Shown here: positions 51,418 through 61,666 of the stretch, piece by piece
How the letters are laid out: every line of letters starts with the position of its first letter
Position numbering within the stretch: position 1 is the stretch's first letter
NCBI GenBank assembly: GCA_963575745.1
Contig: CAUYUJ010003552.1
Location: forward strand, 10,001-74,000
DNA length: 64,000 nucleotides
DNA from: Prorocentrum cordatum
Taxonomy: Eukaryota > Sar > Dinophyceae > Prorocentrales > Prorocentraceae
Reading direction: 5' to 3'
Program-made: the position numbers and the translations under genes
Notes under the pieces: model-generated
The model's input: only the letters and a program-made list of their open reading frames with translations
What the model was told of the DNA's origin: nothing
Database searches by the model: none

Positions 51418-52560
51418 GGGAGGAGGAGGAGGAGGAGGAGGAGGAGGAGGAGGAGGAGGAGGAGGAGGAGGAGGAGGAGGAGGAGGAGGAGGAGGAGGAG
51501 GAGGAGGAGGAGGAGGAGGAAGAGGGGGAACGTGCGGAAAGGGCACCGACGATGTTGCAATCTTTTCGGCGCCCAAGCCCCTCTTTCACTGGGCCCACGA
51601 GAATTTATTTTCGTGGAAGGGTTCAACGCCGTGGACCAACGTGACTGCTTGCTTCCTGACAACCCTGATTCGCGCCAGAACCTAATTATTTAGACGTCAA
51701 CACAACGAATCAACGTGACTGTTGCGTCCTGACAGTTCGAAGACGTGCTAGAATGCCATTCCTGGGGTTCTAACCATGCGAACCTTTGAAACTGCTGCAA
51801 GCTATTGAGGCAAACGTGCATGTTGAAAACAAGCCGCCCTCCGTCAGTAAAGCTATCTCGAGCTTTCAAGACGAATGCGCGCGTCGCTAATGAGAGAGCC
51901 ACAGTTTGAAAGCGGCCTGCCCTTAATTCTTGAATTGCTGGCAAACTTTTAAAGACGAGTGCGCGCGTCGATAAGGAGAGAGCTATCTGTTGAGCACGAC
52001 GCGCCCTCCATCAGTGAAGCCGTTGAATGTTTAAGACGAGTGCGCGCGGCGCCAAGGCGAGAGACCCCTGTTGAAAAGGACTCGTCCTCCACGCTGTTGC
52101 GAACTCGTAGGTCGAGCATGCGCGTCGCCAGTGCGAGAGTCACATGTTTGAAACGACCCTCGAAGAAGAACAAACCACATAAACATGAACTTTTGGCGCT
52201 CCGCGCGGATTTCTTGGATCCGCGCTGGGCCCCCCTAGCGGCGCCTCCGGCGCCACCCCTGGCGCGCGGAGCGCGCCAGGGAGGGGTGTCCAGCGCGGAT
52301 CCAAGAACTCCGCGCGGAACGTAAAAAGTTTATGTTGATGTTTTTTTTGTTCTTCTTCTAGACCCGCCATCCATGAAGATGTTGCAAACTTTACGGCGAG
52401 TGTGCGCGTCGCTGAGGCGAGAGCCACATTTCGAGACAGGCCCGCATTCCATCCGTCAGACCGCTGAGAACTTTTAGGGCGAATGCGCACGGCGCTTAGG
52501 CGAGAGCCCCATTTTGAAAGCGAGTTGCCCTCCATCCGTGAACCCGTTGTATGAATTTGA
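51418..52560 (-). repeat. Composite module 1: (GGA)n - R73 - R84
   Basis: (GGA)n at 51,418-51,525, then GACGATGTTGCAATC, then about two 73-bp units (51,610-51,770; GTGACTGTTGCGTCCTGACA), then R84 units in inverse orientation to 52,560. A family A element interrupts it at 52,160. Confidence 0.8.
52160..52360. mobile_element. Family A palindromic element, copy 4, with target duplication
   Basis: 201 bp flanked by GACCC at 52155-52159 and 52361-52365. The surrounding R84 units read GACCCGCC once, so the empty site is visible and the duplication is real. Ends: TCGAAGAAGAACAAA and, inverted, TAGAAGAAGAACAAA. The core pairs CGCTCCGCGCGGATTTCTTG with its inverse. Confidence 0.9.
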
Positions 52561-52799
52561 GATTCAGAACGATGATTTGAAGTTGTGTCAGGCGAAACGC
52601 CCTGTTCGCCCTACCAACACGTCTGTGGGTGTGACAGGCAGGAGTTTTCCAGCTGCCTGCGGCGAACCCCGCTGCCGCGCTTGTGCTACAGCGTGGCAGG
52701 AAGGAGGCTGAGTGTAGGAACGGCGCAATTCGCACGCGTAGTCTGCACTGGGGCGGGTCGTCATCCCGACATCGTCTTCGTCCGCGCGATAGGGGGGAG

Positions 52800-53915
52800 G
52801 TGGAGCTGGAAGAGGAGGAGGAGGAGGAGGAGGAGGAGGAGGAGAATCAGTACAAACCCGAGACCAGCAACGATGTTGGAATAAACGTTTTTTTTGTGCA
52901 AGGGTTCATTTCCACTCAGGAAGTGCCCCTTCAGACGACCGTCTGAAAATCCTGAAGCGCGCCAAATAGCCATTCTCGGGACTTCAGCGCCATGAATCAA
53001 CCTAGCTGTCGAGTCTTGAGGATCCTGAATCGTGCCAGAAACGACTGCCAGAACATCATTCTGGGGACGCCAACGCCGCGAAGCAACATGACTGTTGCGC
53101 CCTAGCAATCTTGAGCCGTTCTAAAACACAAATGCTTGTACGCTAGCCATGAGGAGTCCCGAAATTCCTGCAAAGGTTTGAAACGGATGCGCGCGGCACT
53201 GAGGCGAGGGCCACAGTTTGAAAACGACCCGCTCTCGATCCATGAAACTCCTGCAGCGGTTTGAGACGAGTGCGCGCGGCGTCGAGGCGAGAACGGCGCA
53301 CGGAAAGCGACCCGCCCTCGGCCCGTGATGCCCTTTGCATTGCTGCAGGGCGGATATGCGCGGCGCTGCGGCGAGAGCCACGCGTCGCGAACGGCTTGCC
53401 CTCGATCCGTGAAGTTCCTTCCCGCAACTGCGAAGACGGGTGTGCGTGGCGCGAGGGCGAGAGCCACACCTTGAAAATGACCCGCCCTCGATCCGTGAAG
53501 CGCTTGCAAAGTTTGAGCACACATGTCATGGCGCGAGCACCGCAGGGCGGATCTCGTTCGGAAAACGATAGGGTGGGCCCGGAGAGTCCCAGAGAATGTC
53601 GCTCCGGATTTCGACGTGAAGTTCGTGTTTTTTTGGCCAGGAATGAAGGCCAGAAAGAACCCACGCGAAATTCACTCCGTTTTTCGCTCGCCGCTTCGGG
53701 CAACATCCACGCAGAGATCCACGCAGACATCCGCTGCAGCACGTCTACAAGGCCCGTGCGATGGCACATCTTGAACACGATCCGTCCTCGATCCGTGACG
53801 CGCTTGCAGAGTTTTAGCACACATGTGCGCGGCTCCGAGGCGAGACCACAGTTTGGAAACCACCCGCCCTCCATGTGTGAAATGGTTGCTGGATTTCAAG
53901 CCTCATGATCACAGA
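52800..53915 (-). repeat. Composite module 2: (GGA)n - R73 - R84
   Basis: (GGA)n at 52,810-52,845, CAACGATGTTGGAATAAACG, R73 units 52,930-53,112, R84 units to about 53,900. Ends GGATTTCAAGCC. The open frames on either strand are repeat products. Confidence 0.8.
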
Positions 53916-55250
53916 TGGAAAAGAAGTGTCGGGCGAGACGCGCGGCCCCCCTTTCCGAAGGTCTTGGGGTTCGACAGGGAGGAGCGGTTTATTTGGAAAA
54001 AAAGAATGGAGGAGCGGGAGGAAATCAGGATGAGGAGGGACAGGATTCTTGGGTCCTGCCCCTTGGGCGATCTTTTTGGTCCTCCGAGCCGACGTGGGGC
54101 CCTCTTGGGGACCCCCTGGACGGTCCTGGAGCTATATCGGAGGCCTCTCGGAGGCTTCTTGGGCTGTCTTTGGCGGTCGGAAACCCGAGCAGACGAGAAC
54201 TCAAACATCTGTCAAATACCTACTTTAGCAAAGTCATTGGGTTTGACCCCCTCGGCCTGTCCAGGAAGGCCTCTTGGAGCTTTTCGGGCCTTCTTGGATG
54301 CCCCTTGGAGCTCTCGCGGGCCGTCCTGGGAGCTTTCTCTTCGGGGAGCCTTGAGGCTGTCTTGAGAACCTCTTGAGCTACCCTGGCCCCCTCGAATCGT
54401 TTTGTTGTCGTCTTGGCTGCCTTGGAAGCCCTCCTGGAGTCCATCTTGGCCGTCTGGAGGCCGAGCAGACGGCCAAAACACAATTCAGAGGGGGCGGTGT
54501 TCGAGGGGTGCGTGCGGGGACGGAGGGGTCGGCCTTAGAAAAAAAATCAGTGATTGGACAACGGGCAAGCATTCTAACCTGCCCACTCCGTGTAGGCACG
54601 GTGGCGGATTTATAATGAGGAAGAAGATGGAGGAGGGGGAGGAAGAGGAAGGATAAGAGGGAAGGAAAATTTGATCCGCCAGGGTTTTTTCAAGCCTTGT
54701 GTTACTGCAGACCCACAAGTATGCGTCGGATTATACATCTCCACGAGAGAATCACGTCGGTGGAGTAGCATAGTTGGGTGAGAATCCCACGGCGGGATTT
54801 GGAGCCCTGTCTGAACGTGGACCCGCTGCAGAGCATAGCCTGTTGCAGGTGTGCGCGCCGTGAATGCTGTGCTGATGTGATCGCCGCGAGAAGGCTCGTG
54901 GAGGTGGGATTGTGCCGTCGCCAAGAAGTGGAAATTGAGAGAACGATGCAGTCCAGCTTTTGCTGCTACTGTGGGACAGTGAGTGTGGCGTTGCGGTAAG
55001 GGAATTAGTGCCGGGATTGGAACTGTGAGACGGCAAATGGTGGTTCGTGGGAGGGATCGGTCGTCTGCTGCCTTGAGAGCAGCATGTTAGCACGTTGGGG
55101 GTGACGCACTGATGGGCCTCCGTGAGACAGGTCCTACCAAGGCATGAGGGTTGTGTTCGCCTCGCCTGCCAGGTTGTGAGCAGTCAAGGAGGAGTGCCTG
55201 TCATATCGGAGAAGTTGGGTGGATTCAGACAGCGGGATGTGTCCGCGTGG
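53916..55250. other. Unassigned, with GGCCTCTTGG repeats
   Basis: 54,050-54,470 carries units like those of 34.55-35.2 kb. 54,500-55,250 is AT-richer with no recognised gene. Confidence 0.45.
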
Positions 55251-56782
55251 TCAGGCAAGGCATGGGCATGCCGCCTTGTCGGCAGTGTCCTCGCTGGCTA
55301 CGGGCCGAGTGTGGAGCGGGTTGGCGAGGGCGGGGCTGTCGGTCGTAGCTCGGACGGCGAGGTTCTTCTTGGCGTAGTCCGTGTTGTCGTAGCCCGGGTA
55401 GCACTCCTCCTCGTTGTTGTCCATGATTCTAGGCCTCCTTGACGGGGTCGGAGTAGATGGGGTCGGAGGATCGCGCCGTATCGCCGATGCATCGGCGATG
55501 CGGCTCGATGCGGGTCCGTGCTTCCCCACGCCGATGTCGCCGATGCATCGCCGACGTCGCCGATGCATCCCTCCGGTGCATCTCTCCGATGTATCGGCGA
55601 TGCACTGGCGATGCGGCGCAGCTCGGACCCCATCTGGGAGGCCTCTACTGAATCTCGGAGCGAACGATGGCGTACCCGGTGTCGCAGGTGTTCACCACCC
55701 ACCAAACGACCCCGTCCCAACCCGACGGCCTCAATTTCCCCTCCATTTCCAGTGGGGGGGGGGTGTCAGGGAACACTGAAACAGCACATATGGAACCCGT
55801 ACCCCCCCTCAACCCGAACTTCGGGTCAAATTCGGGTTGGGTTGGGGTGGTCTGGTAGGTCGTCAGGCATCGTTCTCTCTCTCTCTCTCTCCATGTGTTG
55901 GGCCTGCTGGCATCGTGCCTCGCGCAGCAGGCGGCCGCCGTGGAGTGCCCCATCTGTGCGGCGGAGTCTGGAGGGTGGACCGCGCCTGCCGCACCTCTCC
56001 TCCTCCTCCTCCTCCTCGTCCTCCTCCTCCTCCTCCTCCTCCTCCTCCTCCTCCTCCTCCTCCCCCTCCTCCTCCTCCTCCTCCTCCTCCTCCTCCTCCT
56101 GGTTTTGTCCGCGGGCAGGGCGCCAGGGGGCCGAACAGAAAAATGGCCCAAAATGGCCCCCTCCTCTCTCCTCCTCCCTCCTCCTCCCCCTCCCTCCTCC
56201 TCCTCCTCCTCCTCTCCTCCCCCTCCTCCCCCTCCTCCTCCTCCTCCTCCTCCTCCTCCTCCTCCTCGCCCTCCTCCTCCTCCTTCTCGTGGAGCCTCGG
56301 ACCCCGAGTTGTTTTGGGGCAGCCTGGTGCTCATCCTCCTCTGGTGCGAGGCTACCCCCATCCATGTATTGCAGATTGCCCGTGCGTCGCTGCCGAGATC
56401 TCTGTTGGGTGGGCTTCGGCGCACCTTCCGGGGGCTCGATGGGGCCTTCCTGGGCCCTCTCCTCTTGGTGTGCCCGCCTGTGCTGACGCGCGGCGGCCGC
56501 CAGCAGCGTCCTATCCTCCTCCCCAGGGAAGAAAAGCGGCGCCACAGACTCCTGCCTGCTGAAGTTCGTCGCGGCGGTGGAGGCCGCGTACGTGCCGAAC
56601 CCGTACCACAATTTTTCCCACGGCCGCCAGGGGGCCCGTCCGAGGCGAGGACTTCTCAGTGACCACCACCCGGGGGACCGAGCTTCGGAGGCTTCGGCTG
56701 GCGGCGGGTGGATGGATATGTTCGGGCCCTCCAGGGGGCCAAGTATGCACTTTTTTGTCAACGGCCGCGGGCGAAAGCGCAA
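55251..56782 (-). CDS. Gene 3 candidate: three exons, unknown protein
   Basis: Exon A (within 56,782-about 56,300) has TYAASTAATNFSRQESVAPL and ARQHRRAHQEERAQEGPIEP. Exon B (ending at 55,649) has NTCDTGYAIVRSEIQ. Exon C (55,428-55,251) has MDNNEEECYPGYDNTDYAKK and a TGA stop at 55,253-55,251. B and C join in frame (CA plus A gives Gln) across a 220-bp GT-AG intron that coincides with family L element copy 2. The A-B junction is not resolved: the intron between contains (TCC)n arrays and family E copy 2, and no in-phase donor was found. No domain was recognised. Confidence 0.45.
55429..55648 (-). mobile_element. Family L element, copy 2, acting as an intron
   Basis: On the minus strand the element runs from GTAGAGGCCTCCCAGATGGG to TCAAGGAGGCCTAG; GT and AG are its own first and last bases (or those of a TAGA duplication). 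Removing it restores one frame between exons B and C of gene 3. The interior carries GATGCATCGGCGA-type palindromes as in copy 1 at 5.9-6.2 kb. Confidence 0.7.
55692..55865. mobile_element. Family E inverted-repeat element, copy 2
   Basis: 174 bp, same orientation as copy 1, shared blocks GGAACCCGTACCCCCC, AACCCGAA, TTCGGGTCA and GGGTTGGGGTGGTCTGG. Flanks GGTGT and GGCAT are only partly alike. Confidence 0.75.
55990..56290. repeat. (TCC)n arrays in gene 3 intron
   Basis: Two pyrimidine blocks at 55,998-56,100 and 56,160-56,285; on the minus gene strand they are purine. Confidence 0.9.
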
Positions 56783-56874
56783 CAGCGGCGTGTCAAAGTC
56801 TGGGCGGCCGCCGCGAGAGGTACTAATTAGACAGACAGAAGCAGTTCGAGCACCGGCACTCAGGACGGGACCAG

Positions 56875-57070
56875 GAAGTCAGGGCCAAGTAAACGCCATA
56901 CGCATAAAACTTCCGGCGCTCCGCGCGGATTTCGCGGGTCCGCGCGGGGGCCCCTGGCGGCGCCTCCGGCGCCGCCCTGGGCGCGCTCCGCGCGCCAGGG
57001 AGGGGGGGTCCAGCTCAAATCCGCGCGGATCGTCGAAAGTTTGTGTGTTTATGCCGCTTCTTCTTCCTCT
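56875..57070. mobile_element. Family A palindromic element, copy 5
   Basis: GCATAAAACTTCCGGCGCTC ... GCGCCTCCGGCGCCGCCC ... GCGCGGATCGTCGAAAG ... GTTTATGCCGCTTCTTCTTC. Same foldback layout. Confidence 0.75.
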
Positions 57071-57200
57071 CATGCGCTCCTCCGCCTGCCGCGGTTCTCG
57101 AGGCTTGATGGCCAACGGCGGTGGCAGTGCATACACCCCCGCCCTGCAGACTCTGAGACCTGGGTCGGGCGATACTTGTCACAGGTGGCGGCCCCCTTGC

Positions 57201-57336
57201 TGATGTGCTTGTTTACCACCACCACCACCATAAGTTGGAGTGGGAGGGGGTCCTCCTCCTCCTCCTCCTCCTCCTCCTCGTCCACCTCCTTCCCCCCTCT
57301 AACTTCTGGTGGTGGTGGTGGAAAACAGGCCCATCA
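57201..57336. mobile_element. Family K inverted-repeat element, copy 1, with (TCC)n inside
   Basis: 136 bp flanked by CTTGC at 57196-57200 and 57337-57341. Left end: TGATGTGCTTGTTTACCACC, then ACCATAAGTTGGAG; right end inverted: TGATGGGCCTGTTTTCCACC, then AGAAGTTAGAG. The centre is a (TCC)n array. Confidence 0.9.
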
Positions 57337-57414
57337 CTTGCGTTTCCGTCTCACGTCCAGCGGGGAGCAGGATTTGCCCGCTCCCGCGGCTGTCGACCTC
57401 GAGGGGTATGCTAG

Positions 57415-57645
57415 ATTCGGCGTCACCCCAGCATGCTTATACTATATGTTCGTCGCTCCCCACAGGTGCGACGCGCGCACCGAGAAATCTTATAGTATAT
57501 GCGTTGTGGCGGGCGCTTTCTGGCCACACCGCTCGGGAAACGATCTACTACAAGATGGGTCTACTATATGTTCGTGTCGGACGCGCGCCTCCAGGGAGGA
57601 AGCATAGTATTCTTAGTATGCTTCTGTGCGTCCCATAGCTCTGTC
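57415..57645. repeat. Family G repeat, copy 2
   Basis: See 38,285-38,540. The ends pair loosely (AGCATGCTTATACTATATG with AGCATACTAAGAATACTATG). Confidence 0.85.
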
Positions 57646-58007
57646 CGCTCTCATCTCCTGCTCCTCCAACCAAAAAAAGACTCTGAGACCTGGGCGTCGC
57701 AGTTATTTCTTCACATACGTGCTCTGGGGCCCTAACGGATCGTTCCCGCGTGACGGGGTCGAAGGTTTTGGGCGTGATTCTCTTGGATGTTGGATGTCCT
57801 CACGACGATGCCAGTTCTGAGGAGGATCGATGCTTCCCGACGTGCTTGATTGTCGTTCTGAATCCTCCGGAGGTCTCAGGGACTTCCTGGCTGCACTCCA
57901 GATGCCTCCAGAGATCTCTGGAGGCCTCCTAAATTTCCTCCTTGGGTTGCACCACTATTGGGCATCGTGCCCGTACTTTCTCTCACCATTCTGGGCGTAC
58001 AGATAGT
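57646..58007. other. Unassigned
   Basis: No gene was seen. AAAAGACTCTGAGACCTGGGCG at 57,676 resembles CAGACTCTGAGACCTGGGTC at 57,146. Confidence 0.45.
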
Positions 58008-58765
58008 AGGAGCAGGAGGAGGAAGGGAAGAGGAAGGAGGGAGGAGGAGTATCAGGCGGAGGAGGATGAGGAGGACCAGTGTAAGCCCAGGGGGGCACTA
58101 ACGATGTTACAAGAAACCCTCCCTGCAAGTTAGCTCGTCACAGGTTCCATACAAGAGTTTGTGGTTGTTGCGGGAAGCGCCCCATTCTAGAACAACCGTC
58201 TGAGAACCCCCAATCGTGCCAAAACACAATTGCTGGGACTGCAATGTCGCAGAGCAACTTGACTACTGCGTCCTGGCAGTCCTGAATCGTACCAGAACGT
58301 ATTCCTGGGAGTCCAACTTCGCGAATCAACATGCTTGTTGCGTCCTGGCAGTCTTAAGTTGTGCCAGATAAGCGTTCCTGAGACGGCAGCCACGAAACTC
58401 TTGCATTTTTTATGACGAATGCGCGCAGCAGTTAGCCGAGAGTCACATTCTGATAATGACCCACATTTATCCTTGAGGCTGTCGCACATGTTCAAGACAA
58501 ATGTGCGCAGCGCTGCGGCGAAAGCCTGATTTTGATAACAAGCCGCCTTCCATCCTTGAACGATTGGAAGCTTTTAAGACGAATGTGCGCGGCGCGAAGG
58601 GGAGAGCCACATTTCGATGACGACCCGCCGTCGGTTTGTGGAGCTGTCGCAAGCTATTGCGACCAGTGTGTGCGGCGCGGAAGCGCGGGTCACGTTTTGA
58701 GAAAGGCATGCCCTCCATCTGTGCAAGCGTCACACGCTTTCAAGTCCCAGGATCGCAAATGGTGA
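58008..58765 (-). repeat. Composite module 3: GGA-rich - R73 - R84
   Basis: GGA-rich 58,008-58,070, AACGATGTTACAAG, R73 units with TGCGTCCTGGCAGTC at 58,267 and 58,340, R84 units 58,390-58,745, ending CTTTCAAGTCCCAGGATCGC. Confidence 0.8.
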
Positions 58766-58949
58766 GGGAATCGGGCGGCATGCAGGGCTGCCTCACTGTC
58801 GCGCCAGGAGGTGCGACGGGGAGGAGTTGTTGCTACGGACACGGAATGGAGGTGGACGAGGATGCGGAGGGGGGCGGGGGACGAGGGCGAGTAGGAGGCG
58901 ACGGAGACGAGGACGCGTAGGAGGCGACGGAGACGAGGGGGCGTAGGAG

Positions 58950-60595
58950 CAGAGGGAAAAGGAGGAGGAGGAGGAGGAGGAGGAGGAGGAGGAGGAGGAG
59001 GAGGGGGAGGATGACGGAGAGGGAGGAGGAGAGGAGGAGGAGGGAGGAGGAGGAGGAGGAGGAGGAGGAGGAGGAGGAGGAGGAGGAGGAGGAGGAGGAG
59101 GAGGAGGAGGAGGAGGAGGAGGAGGAGGAGGAGGAGGAGGTGGAGGAGAGGAGGAGGAGGAGGAGGAGGAGGAGGGGAGGAGGAGGAGGAGGGCGGAGGC
59201 GGAGGCGGAGGCGGAGGCGGGGGAGGCGGAGGGGAGGAGGAGGGAGGAGGAGGAGGAGGAGGAGGAGGAGGAGGAGGAGGAGGAGGAGGAGGAGGAGGAG
59301 GAGGAGGAGGAGGAGGAGGAGGAGGAGGAGGAAGGAGGAGGAGGGGAGGAGGCGAGAGGCGGAGGAGGAGGAGGAGGAGGAGGAGGAGGAGGAGGAGGAG
59401 GAGGAGGAGGAAGACGAAGAAGAAGAATAATAAGAAGAAGAATCATAAGAAGAATAAGAAGAAGAAGAAGAAGAATAATAAGAAGAATAAGAAGACGAAT
59501 AAGAAGAATAAGAAGAATAAGAAGAAAAAGAAGAAGAATAAGAAGAATAAGAAAAACAATAATAATAAGAAGAAGAAGAAGCATAAGATTAATAAGAATA
59601 ATAATAATAATAAGAAGAAGAAGACGAAGACGAAGAATACGAAGAAGAAGAATAATAATAATAAGAATATGAAGATGAAGAAGACGAAGAAGAATAAGAA
59701 TAAGAATAAGAAGAATAAGAAAAATAATACTAATAATAAGAATAAGAAGAAGCATAAGAATAAGAATAATAATAATAATAAGAAGAAGACGAAGAAGAAG
59801 AATACTAAGAAGAAGAAGAAGACGAATAATAAGACGAATAAGAAGAAGAAGCAGAAGAAGAATAATAATAATAAGAATAAGAAGAATAAGAATAATAATA
59901 AGAAGAAGAAGAATAAGAAGAAGAAGAAGAAGCAGCAGCAGAATAAGAATAAGAAAAAGAAGAAGAGGAGGAGGAGGAGGAGGAGGACGAAGAGGAGGAG
60001 GACGAAGAGGAGGAGGAGGAGGAGGAGGAGGAGGAGGAGGAGGAGGAGGAGGAGGAGGAGGAGGAAGGAGGAGGAGGAGGAGGAGAGGAGGAGAGAGGAG
60101 GAGGAGGAGGAGGAGGAGGAGGAGGAGGAGGAGGAGGGACGAGAGGAGGACGAGGAGGAGAGGAGGACGAGGAGGACGAGGGGGACGAGGAGGACGAGGA
60201 GGACGAGGAGACGAGGAGGACGAGGAGGACGAGAGGAGGGAGGAGGAGGAGGAGGGAGGAGGCGGAGGAGGGGAGGAGGAGGAGGAGAGGAGGGAGGAGG
60301 AGGGAGGAGGAGGAGGGAGGAGGAGGAGGAGGAGGAGGAGGAGGAGGAGGAGGAGGAGGAGGAGGAGGAGGAGGAGGAGGAGGAGGAGGAGGAGGAGGAG
60401 GAGGAGGAGGAGGAGGAGGTGGAGGAGGAGGAGGAGGAGGAGGAGGAGGAGGAGGAGGAGGAGGAGGGAGGAGAGGAGGAGAGGGAGGAGGAGGAGGGGG
60501 AGGAGGAGGAGGAGGAGGAGGAGGAGGAGGAGGAGGAGGAGGAGGGGGGAGGGGGAGGGGGGGGGGGGGAGGGAGAGAAGGAGGGGGAGCAACAG
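58950..60595. repeat. 1.65-kb purine block: GGA, AAG/AAT, GGA
   Basis: (GGA)n 58,960-59,410, then about 560 bp of AAG/AAT with hardly any C (59,410-59,965), then (GGA)n and GGACGA to 60,590. Frames of 139-604 residues across it (poly-Glu, Lys/Asn, Leu, Pro) are repeat products. Confidence 0.95.
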
Positions 60596-60637
60596 CAGCA
60601 GCAGCATCAGCTTCTCCCACCCGCTCCATCATCCCAG

Positions 60638-60723
60638 AAGCGGCGAGCGGGAGGCATCGACGTGCTGTGCACCGTGGCGCGCTGGATGAGGCTGATCAGC
60701 AACGTTGACGACTTCCTGACCGA
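60638..60723 (+). CDS. Possible small exon, unknown
   Basis: After CACCCGCTCCATCATCCCAG, 28-29 codons include RAGGIDVLCTVARWMRLISN and stop at a GC donor of good form (GAG then GCAAGT). The isolated position between simple repeats gives no further support. Confidence 0.3.
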
Positions 60724-60739
60724 GGCAAGTTGGGCATGA

Positions 60740-60810
60740 TGTTGAGAGAGAGAGAGGGACACAAAAAGATATAGAGAGATATACGTAAAGAGATATTACA
60801 AGAGAGCGAA

Positions 60811-60841
<31 letters not shown>

Positions 60842-60862
60842 GAGAGAGAGAGAAAAAGAGAG
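60740..60862. repeat. (GA)n tract
   Basis: GAGAGA with short interruptions. Confidence 0.9.
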
Positions 60863-61308
60863 TGCATCATTTCGGAGAGCAGGTCTGTCCAACCCCCGGA
60901 GCTACAAACGCCGCGCATACCTACCTCGCAAGGCGGAAGGCGCCGCTTACATAATAGGGGTGTTGTTGTGACCCCCCCCTGGCGCGGCCTGTAGGGGATT
61001 CTGGCTGGAAGCTAAAGCAGGTATGCGATGATCAGGCCGCTCAAGGGCCCGTTTGCGCACCCATGGCAGTAGCGCCGCCTTTGCGCGCGCATTGGCATGC
61101 GCGATGCGGAGTTGAGGAAAAAGGTGAGCGGCACCGCTAGGACCCTCGAGGAGAATCCTTGATCATTTCGCGAGAAAGCCACGCACGAAGCCGACAAAAA
61201 GCCCAGGAGATGGACGTCCAAGCGATGGCCAGGCCGAGGGGCGCGCGGATCGGGCGTGCCGAGATCGCCGGGCAGCGGGGCAGCACAGGTGTCCGTGGGC
61301 GCCCTTGT
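60863..61308. mobile_element. Family F copy 3 within unassigned sequence
   Basis: About 61,090-61,230 matches family F, best at the right side (GAGATGGACGTCCAAGCGATGGCCAG); the left end is diverged (CATTGGCATGCGCGATGCGG). The sequence either side has no recognised gene. Confidence 0.6.
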
Positions 61309-61666
61309 TGATGGGCCTGTCTTCCACCACCACGACCATAAGTTGGAGGGGGAAGGAGGTGGAGGACGAGGAGGAGGAGGACGAAGAGGAGGAGGAGGAG
61401 GAGGAGGAGGAGGAGGAGGTGGAGGAGGAGGAGGAGGAGGAGGAGGAGACGAGCGAGGAGGAGGAGGAGGAGGAGGGGGAGGAGGAGGAGGAGGAGGAGG
61501 AGGAGGAGGAAGGGGAGGAGGAGGAGGAGGAGGAGGAGGAGGAGGAGGAGGAGGAGGAGGAGGAGGAGGAGGAGAGGAGAGGCGGAGGAGGAGGAGGAGG
61601 ACACAATGCCCCTCCAACTGATGGTGGTGGTGGTGGTGGTGGTGGTGGTGGTGGTGCAAAGCAGGC
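61309..61666. mobile_element. Family K inverted-repeat element, copy 2, with (GGA)n inside
   Basis: 358 bp flanked by CTTGT (61304-61308) and TTTGT (61667-61671). Ends TGATGGGCCTGTCTTCCACC and, inverted, TGATGGGCCTGCTTTGCACC, continuing to CATAAGTTGGAGGGG and CATCAGTTGGAGGGG. The centre is about 250 bp of (GGA)n, the opposite strand sense to copy 1. Confidence 0.9.

Noticed and set aside
52990-53910. Frames across 53 kb
   Set aside because: Products of the R73/R84 repeats.
58793-60739. Open frames of 275-604 residues
   Set aside because: Poly-Leu, Pro, Ser or Glu read from purine repeats; no other composition.
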